In this document: positions 39,936 to 48,216 of the stretch, one piece after another
How positions within the stretch are numbered: position 1 is the stretch's first letter
Layout: every line of letters starts with the position of its first letter
Assembly (NCBI GenBank): GCA_046331545.1
Contig: JAXLQR010000002.1
Span: forward strand, 3,410,001-3,474,000
Source of the DNA: JADJVL01 sp046331545
GTDB taxonomy: Bacteria; Acidobacteriota; Holophagae; Holophagales; Holophagaceae
DNA length: 64,000 nucleotides
Direction: 5' to 3'
Made by a program: the position numbers and the translations under genes
The notes under the pieces: model-generated
Database searches by the model: none
What the model was told of the DNA's origin: nothing
Seen by the model: the letters and a program-made list of their open reading frames with translations, nothing else

Positions 39936-39965
39936 TGCGACGGCGCCCCACGGGGCGCCGTCGCA
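39936..39965. terminator. Bidirectional terminator hairpin
   Basis: TGCGACGGCGCCCC and GGGGCGCCGTCGCA form a perfect 14-base stem with a two-base centre, between the convergent WYL-like and thioredoxin-like genes. There is no strong T run on either side. Position suggests termination in both directions. Confidence 0.6.
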
Positions 39966-39981
39966 GTGCAGGCCTTGGATC

Positions 39982-40608
39982 CTACTTCGCCCGCTCCACC
40001 ATCTCCAGGATCGCCTCGCCCATGCGCTGCCCCTTCTTCGGCGGGTTCTCGACGATGCTGTCCACGAACTTCCAGCCGCCGCCGGGCTGCTGGACGTAGA
40101 GCCAGAACGTGGGGACGTGGGAGAGGGGCTGGGGCGGGAGGCCCTTGGGCCAGTAGGCGTCCTGGGCCTTCTTGTCGCGGTAGACGCCGAAGTAGTGGAC
40201 GGTGATGAAGGGGTTGCCCAGGGCGTCGAGGGCCAGCATGTCGGGCATCTCGCGCTGGCTGTCGCCACACCAGGAGCCGAAGGCGGTGACGAGGACCATG
40301 GGCGTGTCGACGGCCTTCCACCGCGCCTGCCACGCCGGATCCAGCAGGGCCTTCTCGGTGTTGGTCCTGAACACGGGGCGGTGGGCGAGGATCGTCTCCC
40401 GGGTCGCGGGCCCGATGAGCAGCGGCCCCCGGTCCTTGGGGTCGCAGGGCAGGTCGCCCTCCTTTTCCGGCGGCAGCATGGGCAGGATGCCGGGCTTCGG
40501 GGCCGACGCGGCCTGGGCGGGGGCGGGGGCGGAAGGCTGGGTCGCCGGCTTCGCGCAGGCGGCCAGGAGGGCGGCGAGGGTGGAGGACAGGAGGACGGTG
40601 CGGCGCAT
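39982..40608 (-). CDS. Thioredoxin-fold lipoprotein
   Basis: A 208-residue exported protein. The N-terminus 'MRRTVLLSSTLAALLAACAK' is a lipoprotein signal with a LAAC lipobox (Cys near 18), followed by an alanine/proline linker. The core is thioredoxin-like: 'MVLVTAFGSWCGDSQREMPD' holds a single Cys in a WCGDS motif in the place of the usual CxxC. This is the thioredoxin-related group that keeps only the first cysteine. 'VPTFWLY' gives the cis-proline. It may be a thiol-active or peroxidase-like periplasmic protein. The ATG at 40608 follows TATCCT by six bases. Confidence 0.82.
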   Translation of the reverse strand: MRRTVLLSSTLAALLAACAKPATQPSAPAPAQAASAPKPGILPMLPPEKEGDLPCDPKDRGPLLIGPATRETILAHRPVFRTNTEKALLDPAWQARWKAVDTPMVLVTAFGSWCGDSQREMPDMLALDALGNPFITVHYFGVYRDKKAQDAYWPKGLPPQPLSHVPTFWLYVQQPGGGWKFVDSIVENPPKKGQRMGEAILEMVERAK

Positions 40609-40614
40609 CCGACC

Positions 40615-40620
40615 AGGATA
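40615..40620 (-). promoter_or_regulatory. Putative -10 element of the thioredoxin-like gene, leaderless
   Basis: On the minus strand TATCCT is followed by six bases and then ATG 40608. No Shine-Dalgarno is present. Confidence 0.5.
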
Positions 40621-40673
40621 GCGAAGCCGCGGGACGGCCCCGGCGCCGTTTCGCCCCGCCCAGGGCAGGACGC

Positions 40674-40679
40674 TACACT
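40674..40679 (+). promoter_or_regulatory. Putative -10 element of the P450-to-PAP2 gene set
   Basis: TACACT, followed by GG, ends 22 bases before the leader-peptide ATG at 40702. It is the only promoter-like signal seen before the ten-kilobase set and is divergent from the thioredoxin-like promoter. Confidence 0.45.
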
Positions 40680-40701
40680 GGCCGACCACCCCCGGAGACC
40701 G

Positions 40702-40752
40702 ATGCGCCCCCCGCCCCGCGGAGTCCCGCGCCTGTTGAAGGCCGAGCCTTGA
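40702..40752 (+). CDS. Possible 16-residue leader peptide upstream of P450
   Basis: A short frame, ATG to TGA, coding MRPPPRGVPRLLKAEP. GGAG at 40694-40697 gives it a good ribosome binding site. Its TGA overlaps the TTG start of the cytochrome P450 (TTGA), the same geometry used between real coupled genes here. It could deliver ribosomes to the weak TTG start, or sense translation speed through its proline and arginine codons. No homology evidence exists, so it may be chance. Confidence 0.45.
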   Translation: MRPPPRGVPRLLKAEP

Positions 40753-42074
40753 GGACCGCCCCGGGCCCGAAGGGCCTGCCTGTCCTGGGCCACGCCTGGC
40801 GCCTGCGCCAGGACATCCTGGGCGTCTTCACCGAGGCCGGCCACGCCCACGAGGTCGCCCTCCTGAAGCTCGGGCCCCTCCCCCTGCACCTGCTGTCCAG
40901 CCCGGAGCTGGCGAAGGAGGTGCTCCAGACCCGCGCCGCGGCCTTCGACCGGCGCACCCGCTCCGTGGCCCTGCTCATGGACATCACCGGCGAGAGCCTC
41001 CTCACCGCCAACGGCGCCGCCTGGGCCCGGCGGCGGCGCCTCGCGGGCCCCGCCTTCCACCCCGACCGCATCGCGGGCCTCGTGCCCCGCTTCGCGTCCG
41101 CGGCGTCGGCCCTGGCGGACGGCTGGCGGGCGAAGGCTTCGCGAGGGCCCCTCGCCGTGGACGCCGGCGCGGCCATGGCGGGCCTGGCCTTCCGCGTCGC
41201 CGCCGAGGCCTTCTTCTCCAGCGACGTGGAAGGGGATGTGGACGCGATGGAGTCGGCCCAGGCGGACGTGCTCAGCCACTACTGGAAGCGCATGTCCACC
41301 CTCTCGGACTGGCCCCAGCGCCTGCCCAATCCCTCCCGCACGCGCTACCGCGCGGGCCTCGCCCGCATCCGCGCCGTGGTGGACCGCATCCTCGCCGCCC
41401 GCACCGAGAAGCTGGGCATGGACCTGCTGGACCGCCTCCGGGCCGAGGGCGGAAAGGACGGCCTCGCGCTGGACGAGCTGCGCAACGAGGTGCTCACCCT
41501 CCTCATGGCCGGCCACGAGACCACCGCCCACGCCATGGCCTGGGCCCTGCACCACCTGGCGCGGAACCCGGAGGCCGCCAGGGCGGTCCGGCGGGAGGCC
41601 CGGGCCGTGCTCGGCGGCCGCCTGCCGGAGGCGGAGGACCTGCCGCGCCTGGTCCAGGCCCGCGCCGCCTTCCAGGAGGCCCTGCGGCTGCATCCGACCA
41701 TCTGGATCCTGGAGCGCCGAGCCATCCAGGCCGAGACCCTGGGCGGTTTCGACATTCCCGAAGGCGGCAGCGTGCTGGTGAGCCCCTACGTCCTGCACCG
41801 CCATCCGGCCTACTGGAAGGATCCCGAGCGCTTCGATCCCGCGCGTTTCCTGGACGAGGGAGACCATTCCGCCTACCTCCCCTTCGGCCTCGGCCCCCAC
41901 ACCTGCCTGGGCATGGGCTTCGCGATGGCCGAGGGCGTGACGGTGCTTTCGGTGCTCCTCTCGCGCTTCCACGTCACCGCGCCGGAAGCCGTGCTGCCCC
42001 GTCCCGTGGCCGGCCTCACCCTCCGGGTGCCGGGGGGGGCGATGCTGGCCTTCGAACCCCTGGGGGATGCATGA
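40749..42074 (+). CDS. Cytochrome P450
   Basis: A 441-residue soluble P450. The I-helix oxygen-binding motif is 'LMAGHETTAHAMAW' at about 252-265. The E-x-x-R pair is E310/R313 ('FQEALRLHP'), and the haem cysteine is near 386 in 'LPFGLGPHTCLGMGFA'. It starts 'RTAPGPKGLPVLGHAWRLRQ' directly at the proline-rich hinge, without a membrane anchor. TTG 40749 is the farthest upstream in-frame start and overlaps the leader peptide stop. It resembles CYP102/CYP197-type fatty-acid or lipid hydroxylases in general layout. The following genes suggest a lipid-like substrate. Redox partners are not encoded nearby. Confidence 0.93.
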   Translation: MRTAPGPKGLPVLGHAWRLRQDILGVFTEAGHAHEVALLKLGPLPLHLLSSPELAKEVLQTRAAAFDRRTRSVALLMDITGESLLTANGAAWARRRRLAGPAFHPDRIAGLVPRFASAASALADGWRAKASRGPLAVDAGAAMAGLAFRVAAEAFFSSDVEGDVDAMESAQADVLSHYWKRMSTLSDWPQRLPNPSRTRYRAGLARIRAVVDRILAARTEKLGMDLLDRLRAEGGKDGLALDELRNEVLTLLMAGHETTAHAMAWALHHLARNPEAARAVRREARAVLGGRLPEAEDLPRLVQARAAFQEALRLHPTIWILERRAIQAETLGGFDIPEGGSVLVSPYVLHRHPAYWKDPERFDPARFLDEGDHSAYLPFGLGPHTCLGMGFAMAEGVTVLSVLLSRFHVTAPEAVLPRPVAGLTLRVPGGAMLAFEPLGDA

Positions 42075-43072
42075 ACCTGCGCCGAATCCCTGCGCCCTGG
42101 ACGGACCTGCCCGCGCCCGTGGAAGGCCTGCCGGGCCTCGATGCCGCCCAGCTCGCGCTCCAGGCGCCGGACCTCCACCTCGCCGATGCGGCGGGTCGGG
42201 GCCGCGCGAGCCTCTGGTGGTCCGACGTGCCGGCCTGGCCCGGCCATCGCCTCGGCGTGATCGGCCACTTCGCCGCCGCCGATCCGGAAACCACCCGCGC
42301 CCTGCTCGACGCGGCCTGCGCCGAGCTCGCGGCCCGGGGCCGCACCCTCGCCGTCGGCCCCATGGACGGCAACACCTGGCGCAGCTACCGCTTCATGACC
42401 GACGACTGCGGGTATCCGCGCTTCGCCCTGGAACCGTGGAATCCCGTGGCGTGGCCGGCCTGGTGGAACGCCAGCGGCTTCGCGCCCTTCCAGACCTACC
42501 AGTCGGCGCTCGAGGCCCGCATGGCCTCCGCCGATCCGCGGCTTCCGGAGCTGGAGCGGAAGCTCGGGGCCGCGGGGGTGACGATGCGGCCCCTGGACCT
42601 TGGCGACTTCGACGGGGAGCTGGCGCGCATCTTCGAGATCAGCGAGTCCGCCTTCGCCGCCAACGTGCTCTACACGCCCCTGCCCAGGGAGGAGTTCCTG
42701 GCCATGTACGCCAGGGTGAAGCCCTACGCCCACCCAAGGCTGGTGTGGCTGGCCGAGCAGGCGACGGATTCCGTGCCGCGCCCGGTCGGACCGCGCCCGG
42801 TCGGGTTCGTCTTCTGCGTGCCGGACCTGCTCCAGGCCCAAGCGGGCCAGCAGCCCGACACCCTGATCGTGAAGACCCTGGCCAAGGTGCCGGACCGCGG
42901 CCTGGGCGGCCTGGGCAAGCTGCTCCTGGCGAACGTGCAGCGGGAGGCCCAGGCCTTGGGCTTCACGAAGGCCATCCACGCGCTCATGCACGACGCCAAC
43001 CGCAGCGCGACGATGGGCGAGGACGCCACGGTGATCCGGCGCTACACGCTGTATTCGAGGGCCCTGGCGTGA
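42071..43072 (+). CDS. GNAT-fold acyltransferase-like protein
   Basis: A 333-residue protein with the plan of a two-lobe GNAT. An N-terminal lobe contains 'HRLGVIGHFAAADPETTRAL' and 'TLAVGPMDGNTWRSYRFMTD'. The C-terminal lobe has 'ISESAFAANVLYTPLPREEF' and the acyl-CoA-binding-like 'DRGLGGLGKLLLANVQREAQ', then 'IHALMHDANRSATMG'. The pattern matches proteins annotated as GNAT N-acyltransferases near fatty-acid ligases. The acceptor is unknown. It overlaps both neighbours by four bases (ATGA with P450, GTGA with the ligase), so the three are made together. Confidence 0.75.
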   Translation: MNLRRIPAPWTDLPAPVEGLPGLDAAQLALQAPDLHLADAAGRGRASLWWSDVPAWPGHRLGVIGHFAAADPETTRALLDAACAELAARGRTLAVGPMDGNTWRSYRFMTDDCGYPRFALEPWNPVAWPAWWNASGFAPFQTYQSALEARMASADPRLPELERKLGAAGVTMRPLDLGDFDGELARIFEISESAFAANVLYTPLPREEFLAMYARVKPYAHPRLVWLAEQATDSVPRPVGPRPVGFVFCVPDLLQAQAGQQPDTLIVKTLAKVPDRGLGGLGKLLLANVQREAQALGFTKAIHALMHDANRSATMGEDATVIRRYTLYSRALA

Positions 43073-44637
43073 ACCTCGTCGAGCGGCTGCTGGAGCAGGC
43101 CGCGGCGCGGCCCGGGGCCCTGGCCCTGCGCCACCGCGGCCGGAGCTGGACCTTCCGCGAGCTGGAGGCGCGCACCGCCCGGGGCGCGGCCTTCCTGCGG
43201 GCCCAGGGGCTGGGCAAGGACGACCCCGTGCTCATCTTCGTGCCCATGGGCCTGGACCTCTACGAGGTGCTGCTCTCGGTGCTGCGCATCGGCGCCGTGG
43301 CGGTCTTCCTGGATCCCAGCGCCGGGGACGCGCACGTGGCCAAGTGCTGCGCCCGCATCCCGCCGAAGGGCTACCTCGGCACCCCCATGGCCCAGGTGCT
43401 GCGCTGGTGGGTGCCCGCCCTGCGCAGGATCCCCCGGCGCATCGTGACGGCGCGGTACTGGCCCTTCGCCATCCCCTTCGGCCGGGGCGGCGGGAAGGAC
43501 GATCACCTCGAACCCCGGGCGGAGGACGACGCCGCGCTGGTCACCTTCACCAGCGGCTCCACCGGCGAGCCCAAGGCGGCGGTGCGCAGCCACGGCTTCC
43601 TCCTCACCCAGCACGCGGTGCTGGCCCGCACCCTGCGCCACGAGGCCGGCCTCCTGGACCTGGCCACCCTGCCGGTCTTCGTGCTGGCCAACCTCGCCTC
43701 GGGGCAGGGCACGCTGATCCCCGACGCGGACCTCCGCAGCCCCGGCCGCATCAAGCCCGGCCCCGTGCTGGACGAGCTCGCGGCCCACCGCCCCGCCACC
43801 TGCGCCGCCAGCCCGGCCTTCTTCGAGCGCCTCGCCGAGGGGGCCGAAGCACGGGGCCAGGCCCTGGATTCCTTCCGCTCCCTCTACACCGGCGGCGCGC
43901 CGGTCTTCCCGGGATTGTTGCAGCGGCTGCAGGCCCTCGCGCCCCAGGCCGAGGTCGTCGCGGTCTACGGCTCCACCGAAGCCGAGCCCATCGCCGAGAT
44001 GCCCTATTCGGAGATGTCCGCGGCCGATCTCGCCGCCATGGCCGCGGGGCAGGGGCTGCTCGCGGGACCGCCGGTGGAACCGGAGATCCGGCTGCGCATC
44101 CTTCGCGACGCCTGGGGCACGCCCCTGGGCCACCTCGACGGCGCAGCCTTCGACGCCATGACCTGTCCCCGGGGCGAGGCCGGGGAGATCGTCGTGACCG
44201 GGGGCCACGTCCTGAAGGGCTACTTCGAGGGGCGCGGGGACGAGGAGACCAAGTTCCGGGTGGACGGCGAGGTGTGGCATCGCACCGGGGACGCGGGGCG
44301 CCTGGACGCGGAAGGCCGCGTCTGGCTCCTGGGACGCTGCTCCGCGCGCATCCGGGACGCCAAGGGCGAGCTCTTCCCCTTCACGGTGGAGACGGCGGCG
44401 CTCCAGGTGGAAGGTGTCCGCCGCGCGGCCCTGGCCGCCTTCCGGGACCGCCGCATCCTTGTGGTGGAAGGCTCCGGCATCCCCGAGGAGGCCCCGGATC
44501 CCGATGAGGTGAAGGCGAGCCTGGCCTGGGCCGGCCTCGACGCGGTGCGCGTGGCGCGCATCCCCCTGGACCGCCGCCACAACGCCAAGGTGGATTACCC
44601 TGGACTCCTCGCCCTCCTGGAACGCCTCGAACGATGA
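43069..44637 (+). CDS. OleC-like AMP-dependent acyl ligase/synthetase
   Basis: A 522-residue ANL-superfamily adenylating enzyme. The P-loop-like motif is 'VTFTSGSTGEPKAAVRSHG' (about 160-178), 'VVAVYGSTEAEP' is A5, 'WHRTGDAGRLDAEGRVWL' is A7, and the catalytic lysine is in 'DRRHNAKVDYPGLL' near the end. The N-terminal 'VAVFLDPSAGDAHVAKCCARIPPKGYLGTP' matches the OleC/beta-lactone-synthetase branch, which activates beta-hydroxy acids, better than ordinary acyl-CoA ligases. It starts at GTG overlapping the GNAT-like stop. No oleA, oleB or oleD is present, so a different product is likely. Confidence 0.85.
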   Translation: MNLVERLLEQAAARPGALALRHRGRSWTFRELEARTARGAAFLRAQGLGKDDPVLIFVPMGLDLYEVLLSVLRIGAVAVFLDPSAGDAHVAKCCARIPPKGYLGTPMAQVLRWWVPALRRIPRRIVTARYWPFAIPFGRGGGKDDHLEPRAEDDAALVTFTSGSTGEPKAAVRSHGFLLTQHAVLARTLRHEAGLLDLATLPVFVLANLASGQGTLIPDADLRSPGRIKPGPVLDELAAHRPATCAASPAFFERLAEGAEARGQALDSFRSLYTGGAPVFPGLLQRLQALAPQAEVVAVYGSTEAEPIAEMPYSEMSAADLAAMAAGQGLLAGPPVEPEIRLRILRDAWGTPLGHLDGAAFDAMTCPRGEAGEIVVTGGHVLKGYFEGRGDEETKFRVDGEVWHRTGDAGRLDAEGRVWLLGRCSARIRDAKGELFPFTVETAALQVEGVRRAALAAFRDRRILVVEGSGIPEEAPDPDEVKASLAWAGLDAVRVARIPLDRRHNAKVDYPGLLALLERLER

Positions 44638-44689
44638 CTGCATCGCCTGACCGATCGGCACCCGCGTTGAACGCCCGGGAGTCCCGCGC

Positions 44690-45616
44690 GTGAAGCGCTG
44701 GTGGACCTACCAGGCGGAGCGCTTCCCGCTGGCGGCCCATGGGCCCCTCATCGCGGCCTTCAGCTTCTGCGCGGTGGCCTACAGCGCCAACCTGCGGGCG
44801 GCGGGCTCCTGGCCCTCGCTGCGGTCCTTCCTGGTGGCCTTCGCCACCTCGCTGATCTTCTTCTTCCAGCTCCGCGTCGCCGACGAGCACAAGGACTTCG
44901 AGGAGGACAGCCGCTGGCGGCCCTACCGGCCGGTGCCAAGGGGGCTCGTCACCCTGAAGGAGCTGGCGGCCCTCTTCGCGGTGGGCTGCGCGATCCAGCT
45001 CGGCCTCGCCCTCTGGCACAAGCCCGGCCTCGTGCTGTGGCTCTGCGTGACCTGGACCTGGCTGGCGGCCATGTCCAAGGAGTTCTGGGTGAAGGACTGG
45101 CTGAAGGCGCGGCCCGTCGTCTACCTCTGGTCCCACATGGTGATCATGCCCCTCATCGATTTCTACGCGACGAGCTGCGACTGGACCCTGCACCAGCCGC
45201 TGCCGCCCCGGGGCCTGGAGTTCTTCCTCCTGGCCAGCCTCTGCAACGGCGTGGTCATCGAGCTGGGCCGGAAGATCCGCGCGCCGGAGGGCGAGGAGGA
45301 GGGCGTGGAGACCTACAGCGCCCTGTGGGGGCCGCGGAAGGCCGCCACCTTCTGGCTGGTGATGGTGCTGGCCACGGCGGTCTTCGGGACGCTGGCCGGC
45401 CTGCGCACCCGCGCGCCCCTGGCCATCGGGATCGTGCTGGGCGCCGCCTTCCTGATCCGGATGCTCCTCGCCCTGCGCTACGTGGCGTCGCCCCTGCCGG
45501 GCCGCGCCAAGGCCATCGAGGTGGGCTCGGGCCTCTGGACCCTCACCCTCTACCTCAGCCTGGGCCTGCTGCCCCACGCCCACCGCTGGCTCGCGCCCCT
45601 GGGGCTGGCCCGATGA
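44690..45616 (+). CDS. UbiA-family prenyltransferase
   Basis: A 308-residue polytopic membrane enzyme. The first aspartate motif is 'LRVADEHKDFEEDSRWRPYRP' split as D65-x3-D69-x3-D73, which binds the prenyl diphosphate through magnesium. The second acidic loop is 'ELGRKIRAPEGEEEGVETYS' near 200. About eight hydrophobic helices are visible. UbiA enzymes attach prenyl chains to aromatic or sugar acceptors or make isoprenoid ethers. There is a 52-base gap from the ligase, the largest break in the set, and ATGA overlap with the dikinase gene downstream. Confidence 0.9.
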   Translation: MKRWWTYQAERFPLAAHGPLIAAFSFCAVAYSANLRAAGSWPSLRSFLVAFATSLIFFFQLRVADEHKDFEEDSRWRPYRPVPRGLVTLKELAALFAVGCAIQLGLALWHKPGLVLWLCVTWTWLAAMSKEFWVKDWLKARPVVYLWSHMVIMPLIDFYATSCDWTLHQPLPPRGLEFFLLASLCNGVVIELGRKIRAPEGEEEGVETYSALWGPRKAATFWLVMVLATAVFGTLAGLRTRAPLAIGIVLGAAFLIRMLLALRYVASPLPGRAKAIEVGSGLWTLTLYLSLGLLPHAHRWLAPLGLAR

Positions 45617-48216
45617 GTTTCATCCTGCGGCCCGGCGACACCGGCACCTTCGGCGGCAAGGCCGGCGCCCTGGCCCGAATCCAGGACGCGGGCTTCGAGA
45701 TCCCGGGCTGGTTCGTGGTGGCGCCGGAGGCCTTCCACGCCAGCCACGGGTCGGGCCAGGACCTCGCCTCGGTACAGCCCTCGGAATCCGTGGCCTCGGC
45801 CATCCGCGAGGCGCTGCAGACGCTAGGCGACGCCGGTGACCGCTTCGCCGTGCGCAGCAGCGCCGGGGACGAGGACGGGGGCCAGCACAGCTTCGCGGGG
45901 CAGCTGGAGAGCTACCTCTTCGTGGCCGCCGCCGAGGTGCCCGCCCGGGTGGCGGACGTGTGGCGCAGCGGCTTCAGCGAACGGGTCATGGCCTACCGGA
46001 AGGAGGCCGGCCTGGGCGATCCGGAACCGCCGGCGGTGCTGGTGCAGCGCATGGTGGACGCCGAGGCCGCGGGCGTGGCCTTCGGCGTGGATCCGATCTC
46101 GGGCGACTGGGACCGGGCCCTGGTGAGCGGCGTGTGGGGGCTCGGCACGGCGTTGGTGGGGGGCGACGCGGACGCCGACACCTGGTCCGTGGACCGGGGC
46201 GGCGGGATCCGCGAGCGCACGGTCGCCTTGAAGGCCACGGCCCACCGCTTCGATCCTTCGGCCCACGAAGGCGTCTCCCCGCGGCCCGTGGCGGCCGACC
46301 GGATCCAGGCGCCCTGCCTCGATGACGCGCGGGTGGCGGAGGTGGCCGAACTCGCCCGCCGCTGCGGGCGCGCCTTCGGCCGGCCCCAGGACATCGAATG
46401 GGCGGTGGAGGGCGGGCGCCTCTGGCTCCTGCAGTCCCGGCCCATCACGACGCTGGGCCAGGCGCCGGATCCCGGCGGCCTGCCGGCCCTGTGGGACAAC
46501 AGCAACATCGCCGAGAGCTACGGGGGCGTGACGACGCCGCTGACCTACAGCTTCGCGCGCCGGGCCTACGAGGAGGTCTACCGCCAGTTCTGCCGGATGA
46601 TGGGCGTCAGCGAGGCGCGCATCGAGGCCCACGCGGGCACCTTCCGGGGCATGATCGGCCTGGTCCGGGGCCGGGTCTACTACAACCTCCTGGCCTGGTA
46701 CCGGGTGCTGGCCCTGCTGCCGGGCTTCCAGCTCAACCGGCGCTTCATGGAGCAGATGATGGGCGTGAAGGAGGGCCTCCCGGCGGCCTTCCTGAAGGAG
46801 TTCGAGGGGAACGCCTCTTTCGGCGAGAAGCTCCTCGACGCGCTCCGGCTGCTGCGCACGGTGGCGGGGATGGCCTGGAACCACCTCACCCTCCAGGGCC
46901 AGATCGAGGACTTCACCCTGCGCCTGGAGGAGGCCCTGGCGCCGCCGGCGGTGCCCCTCGCGGACCAGCGCCCGGACGAGCTGGCGGCCCACTACCGGGA
47001 CCTGGAGCACCGCCTCCTCACGCGCTGGGACGCGCCCCTGGTGAACGACTTCTTCGCGATGATCTTCTATGGCGTGCTGAAGGGGCTCTGCGTGACGTGG
47101 TGCGGCGACACCGACGGCACCCTGCAGAACGACCTGGTGGGCGGCGAAGGGGGCATCATCAGCGCCGAGCCCGCGGCCCGGGTGCGCCACATGGCGGAGC
47201 TGGTGAAGACCGTCCCGGAGCTCGGCGCCCTGCTGCGGGAGGGCGACGTGCGCGCCATCCGCGCCGAGGTGACGAAGCATCCCGCGCTCGCCCGGGAGGT
47301 GGAATCCTACCTCGCGGCCTTCGGGGACCGCTGCCTGGAGGAGCTGAAGCTGGAGAGCCCCACCCTGGAGGACGAACCCCTGAGCCTCTTCCGGGCCATC
47401 GGCCACTTCGCGGCCCGGGAGGCCACGGGGAACGAGGGCCACGCGGAGCGGACGCGGGCCGCGGCGGAGCGGGTGGTTTCGGCGCGGCTGGGCTGGAACC
47501 CGGTCAAGCACCTGCTCTTCGGCTGGGTGCTGCGCGGGGCCCGGGAACGGGTGCGGGACCGGGAGAACCTGCGCTTCGAGCGCACGCGGCTCTTCGGGCG
47601 GGTGCGGCGCATGTTCGTGGAGCTGGGCCGGCGGCTGCACGCCGTGGGCCGGCTGGCGGACCCCCGGGACGTGTTCCACCTGGAGGTGGAGGAGATCCTG
47701 GGCTACATCGAGGGCACGAGCACGTCGGACGCGCTGGCCGAGCTGGCGAAGGTGCGCCAGGGGGCCTTCCGCGGCTATTCGGAAGGGCCCGCGCCGGCGG
47801 ACCGCTTCGCGACCTGGGGCTGGGTGCACGTGGGGCAGCGCCTGGAGGGGGAGCCTGCGGCCGTGCCATCGGACCTGGACGGCGACACGCGCAAGGGCCT
47901 GGGCTGCTGCCCGGGGCGCGTGCGCGGACCCGTGCGGGTGGTCCGCGATCCCCGGGGCGTGGAGCTGCCCTCGGGCACGATCCTCGTGGCGGAGCGCACG
48001 GATCCGGGCTGGATCATGCTCTTCCCCGCGGCCTCGGGCCTGCTGGTGGAGCGGGGCAGCCTGCTGAGCCACAGCGCCATCGTGAGCCGGGAGCTGGGCC
48101 TGCCGGCCATCGTGTCCATCCCCGGCGTGACCGCGTGGCTGCAGGACGGCGACTGGGTGGAGTTCGACGGCAGCAGCGGTGTGGTGCGCAGGCTGGAGGG
48201 ACCCGATGCCCAGTGA
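45613..48216 (+). CDS. PEP-synthase/rifampin-phosphotransferase-like dikinase
   Basis: An 867-residue protein with the three-domain order of rifampin phosphotransferase. An N-terminal ATP-grasp (about 10-290) has 'RFAVRSSAGDEDGGQHSFAGQ' and 'PQDIEWAVEGGRLWLLQSRPIT'. A large helical middle domain (300-730) contains 'GVTTPLTYSFARRAYEEVY'. The swivelling domain at the C-terminus has the phospho-histidine near 820 in 'GSLLSHSAIVSRELGLPAIV'. Such enzymes use ATP to phosphorylate a small molecule via phospho-His. The C-terminal PEP-binding barrel of true PEP synthase is missing, so the acceptor is bound by the middle domain and is unknown. Confidence 0.87.
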   Translation: MSFILRPGDTGTFGGKAGALARIQDAGFEIPGWFVVAPEAFHASHGSGQDLASVQPSESVASAIREALQTLGDAGDRFAVRSSAGDEDGGQHSFAGQLESYLFVAAAEVPARVADVWRSGFSERVMAYRKEAGLGDPEPPAVLVQRMVDAEAAGVAFGVDPISGDWDRALVSGVWGLGTALVGGDADADTWSVDRGGGIRERTVALKATAHRFDPSAHEGVSPRPVAADRIQAPCLDDARVAEVAELARRCGRAFGRPQDIEWAVEGGRLWLLQSRPITTLGQAPDPGGLPALWDNSNIAESYGGVTTPLTYSFARRAYEEVYRQFCRMMGVSEARIEAHAGTFRGMIGLVRGRVYYNLLAWYRVLALLPGFQLNRRFMEQMMGVKEGLPAAFLKEFEGNASFGEKLLDALRLLRTVAGMAWNHLTLQGQIEDFTLRLEEALAPPAVPLADQRPDELAAHYRDLEHRLLTRWDAPLVNDFFAMIFYGVLKGLCVTWCGDTDGTLQNDLVGGEGGIISAEPAARVRHMAELVKTVPELGALLREGDVRAIRAEVTKHPALAREVESYLAAFGDRCLEELKLESPTLEDEPLSLFRAIGHFAAREATGNEGHAERTRAAAERVVSARLGWNPVKHLLFGWVLRGARERVRDRENLRFERTRLFGRVRRMFVELGRRLHAVGRLADPRDVFHLEVEEILGYIEGTSTSDALAELAKVRQGAFRGYSEGPAPADRFATWGWVHVGQRLEGEPAAVPSDLDGDTRKGLGCCPGRVRGPVRVVRDPRGVELPSGTILVAERTDPGWIMLFPAASGLLVERGSLLSHSAIVSRELGLPAIVSIPGVTAWLQDGDWVEFDGSSGVVRRLEGPDAQ

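Noticed and set aside
38327..40333. 668-codon minus-strand frame through the WYL-like gene
   Set aside because: It mirrors the repeat-rich WYL-like gene and gives only Gly/Leu/Arg repeats.
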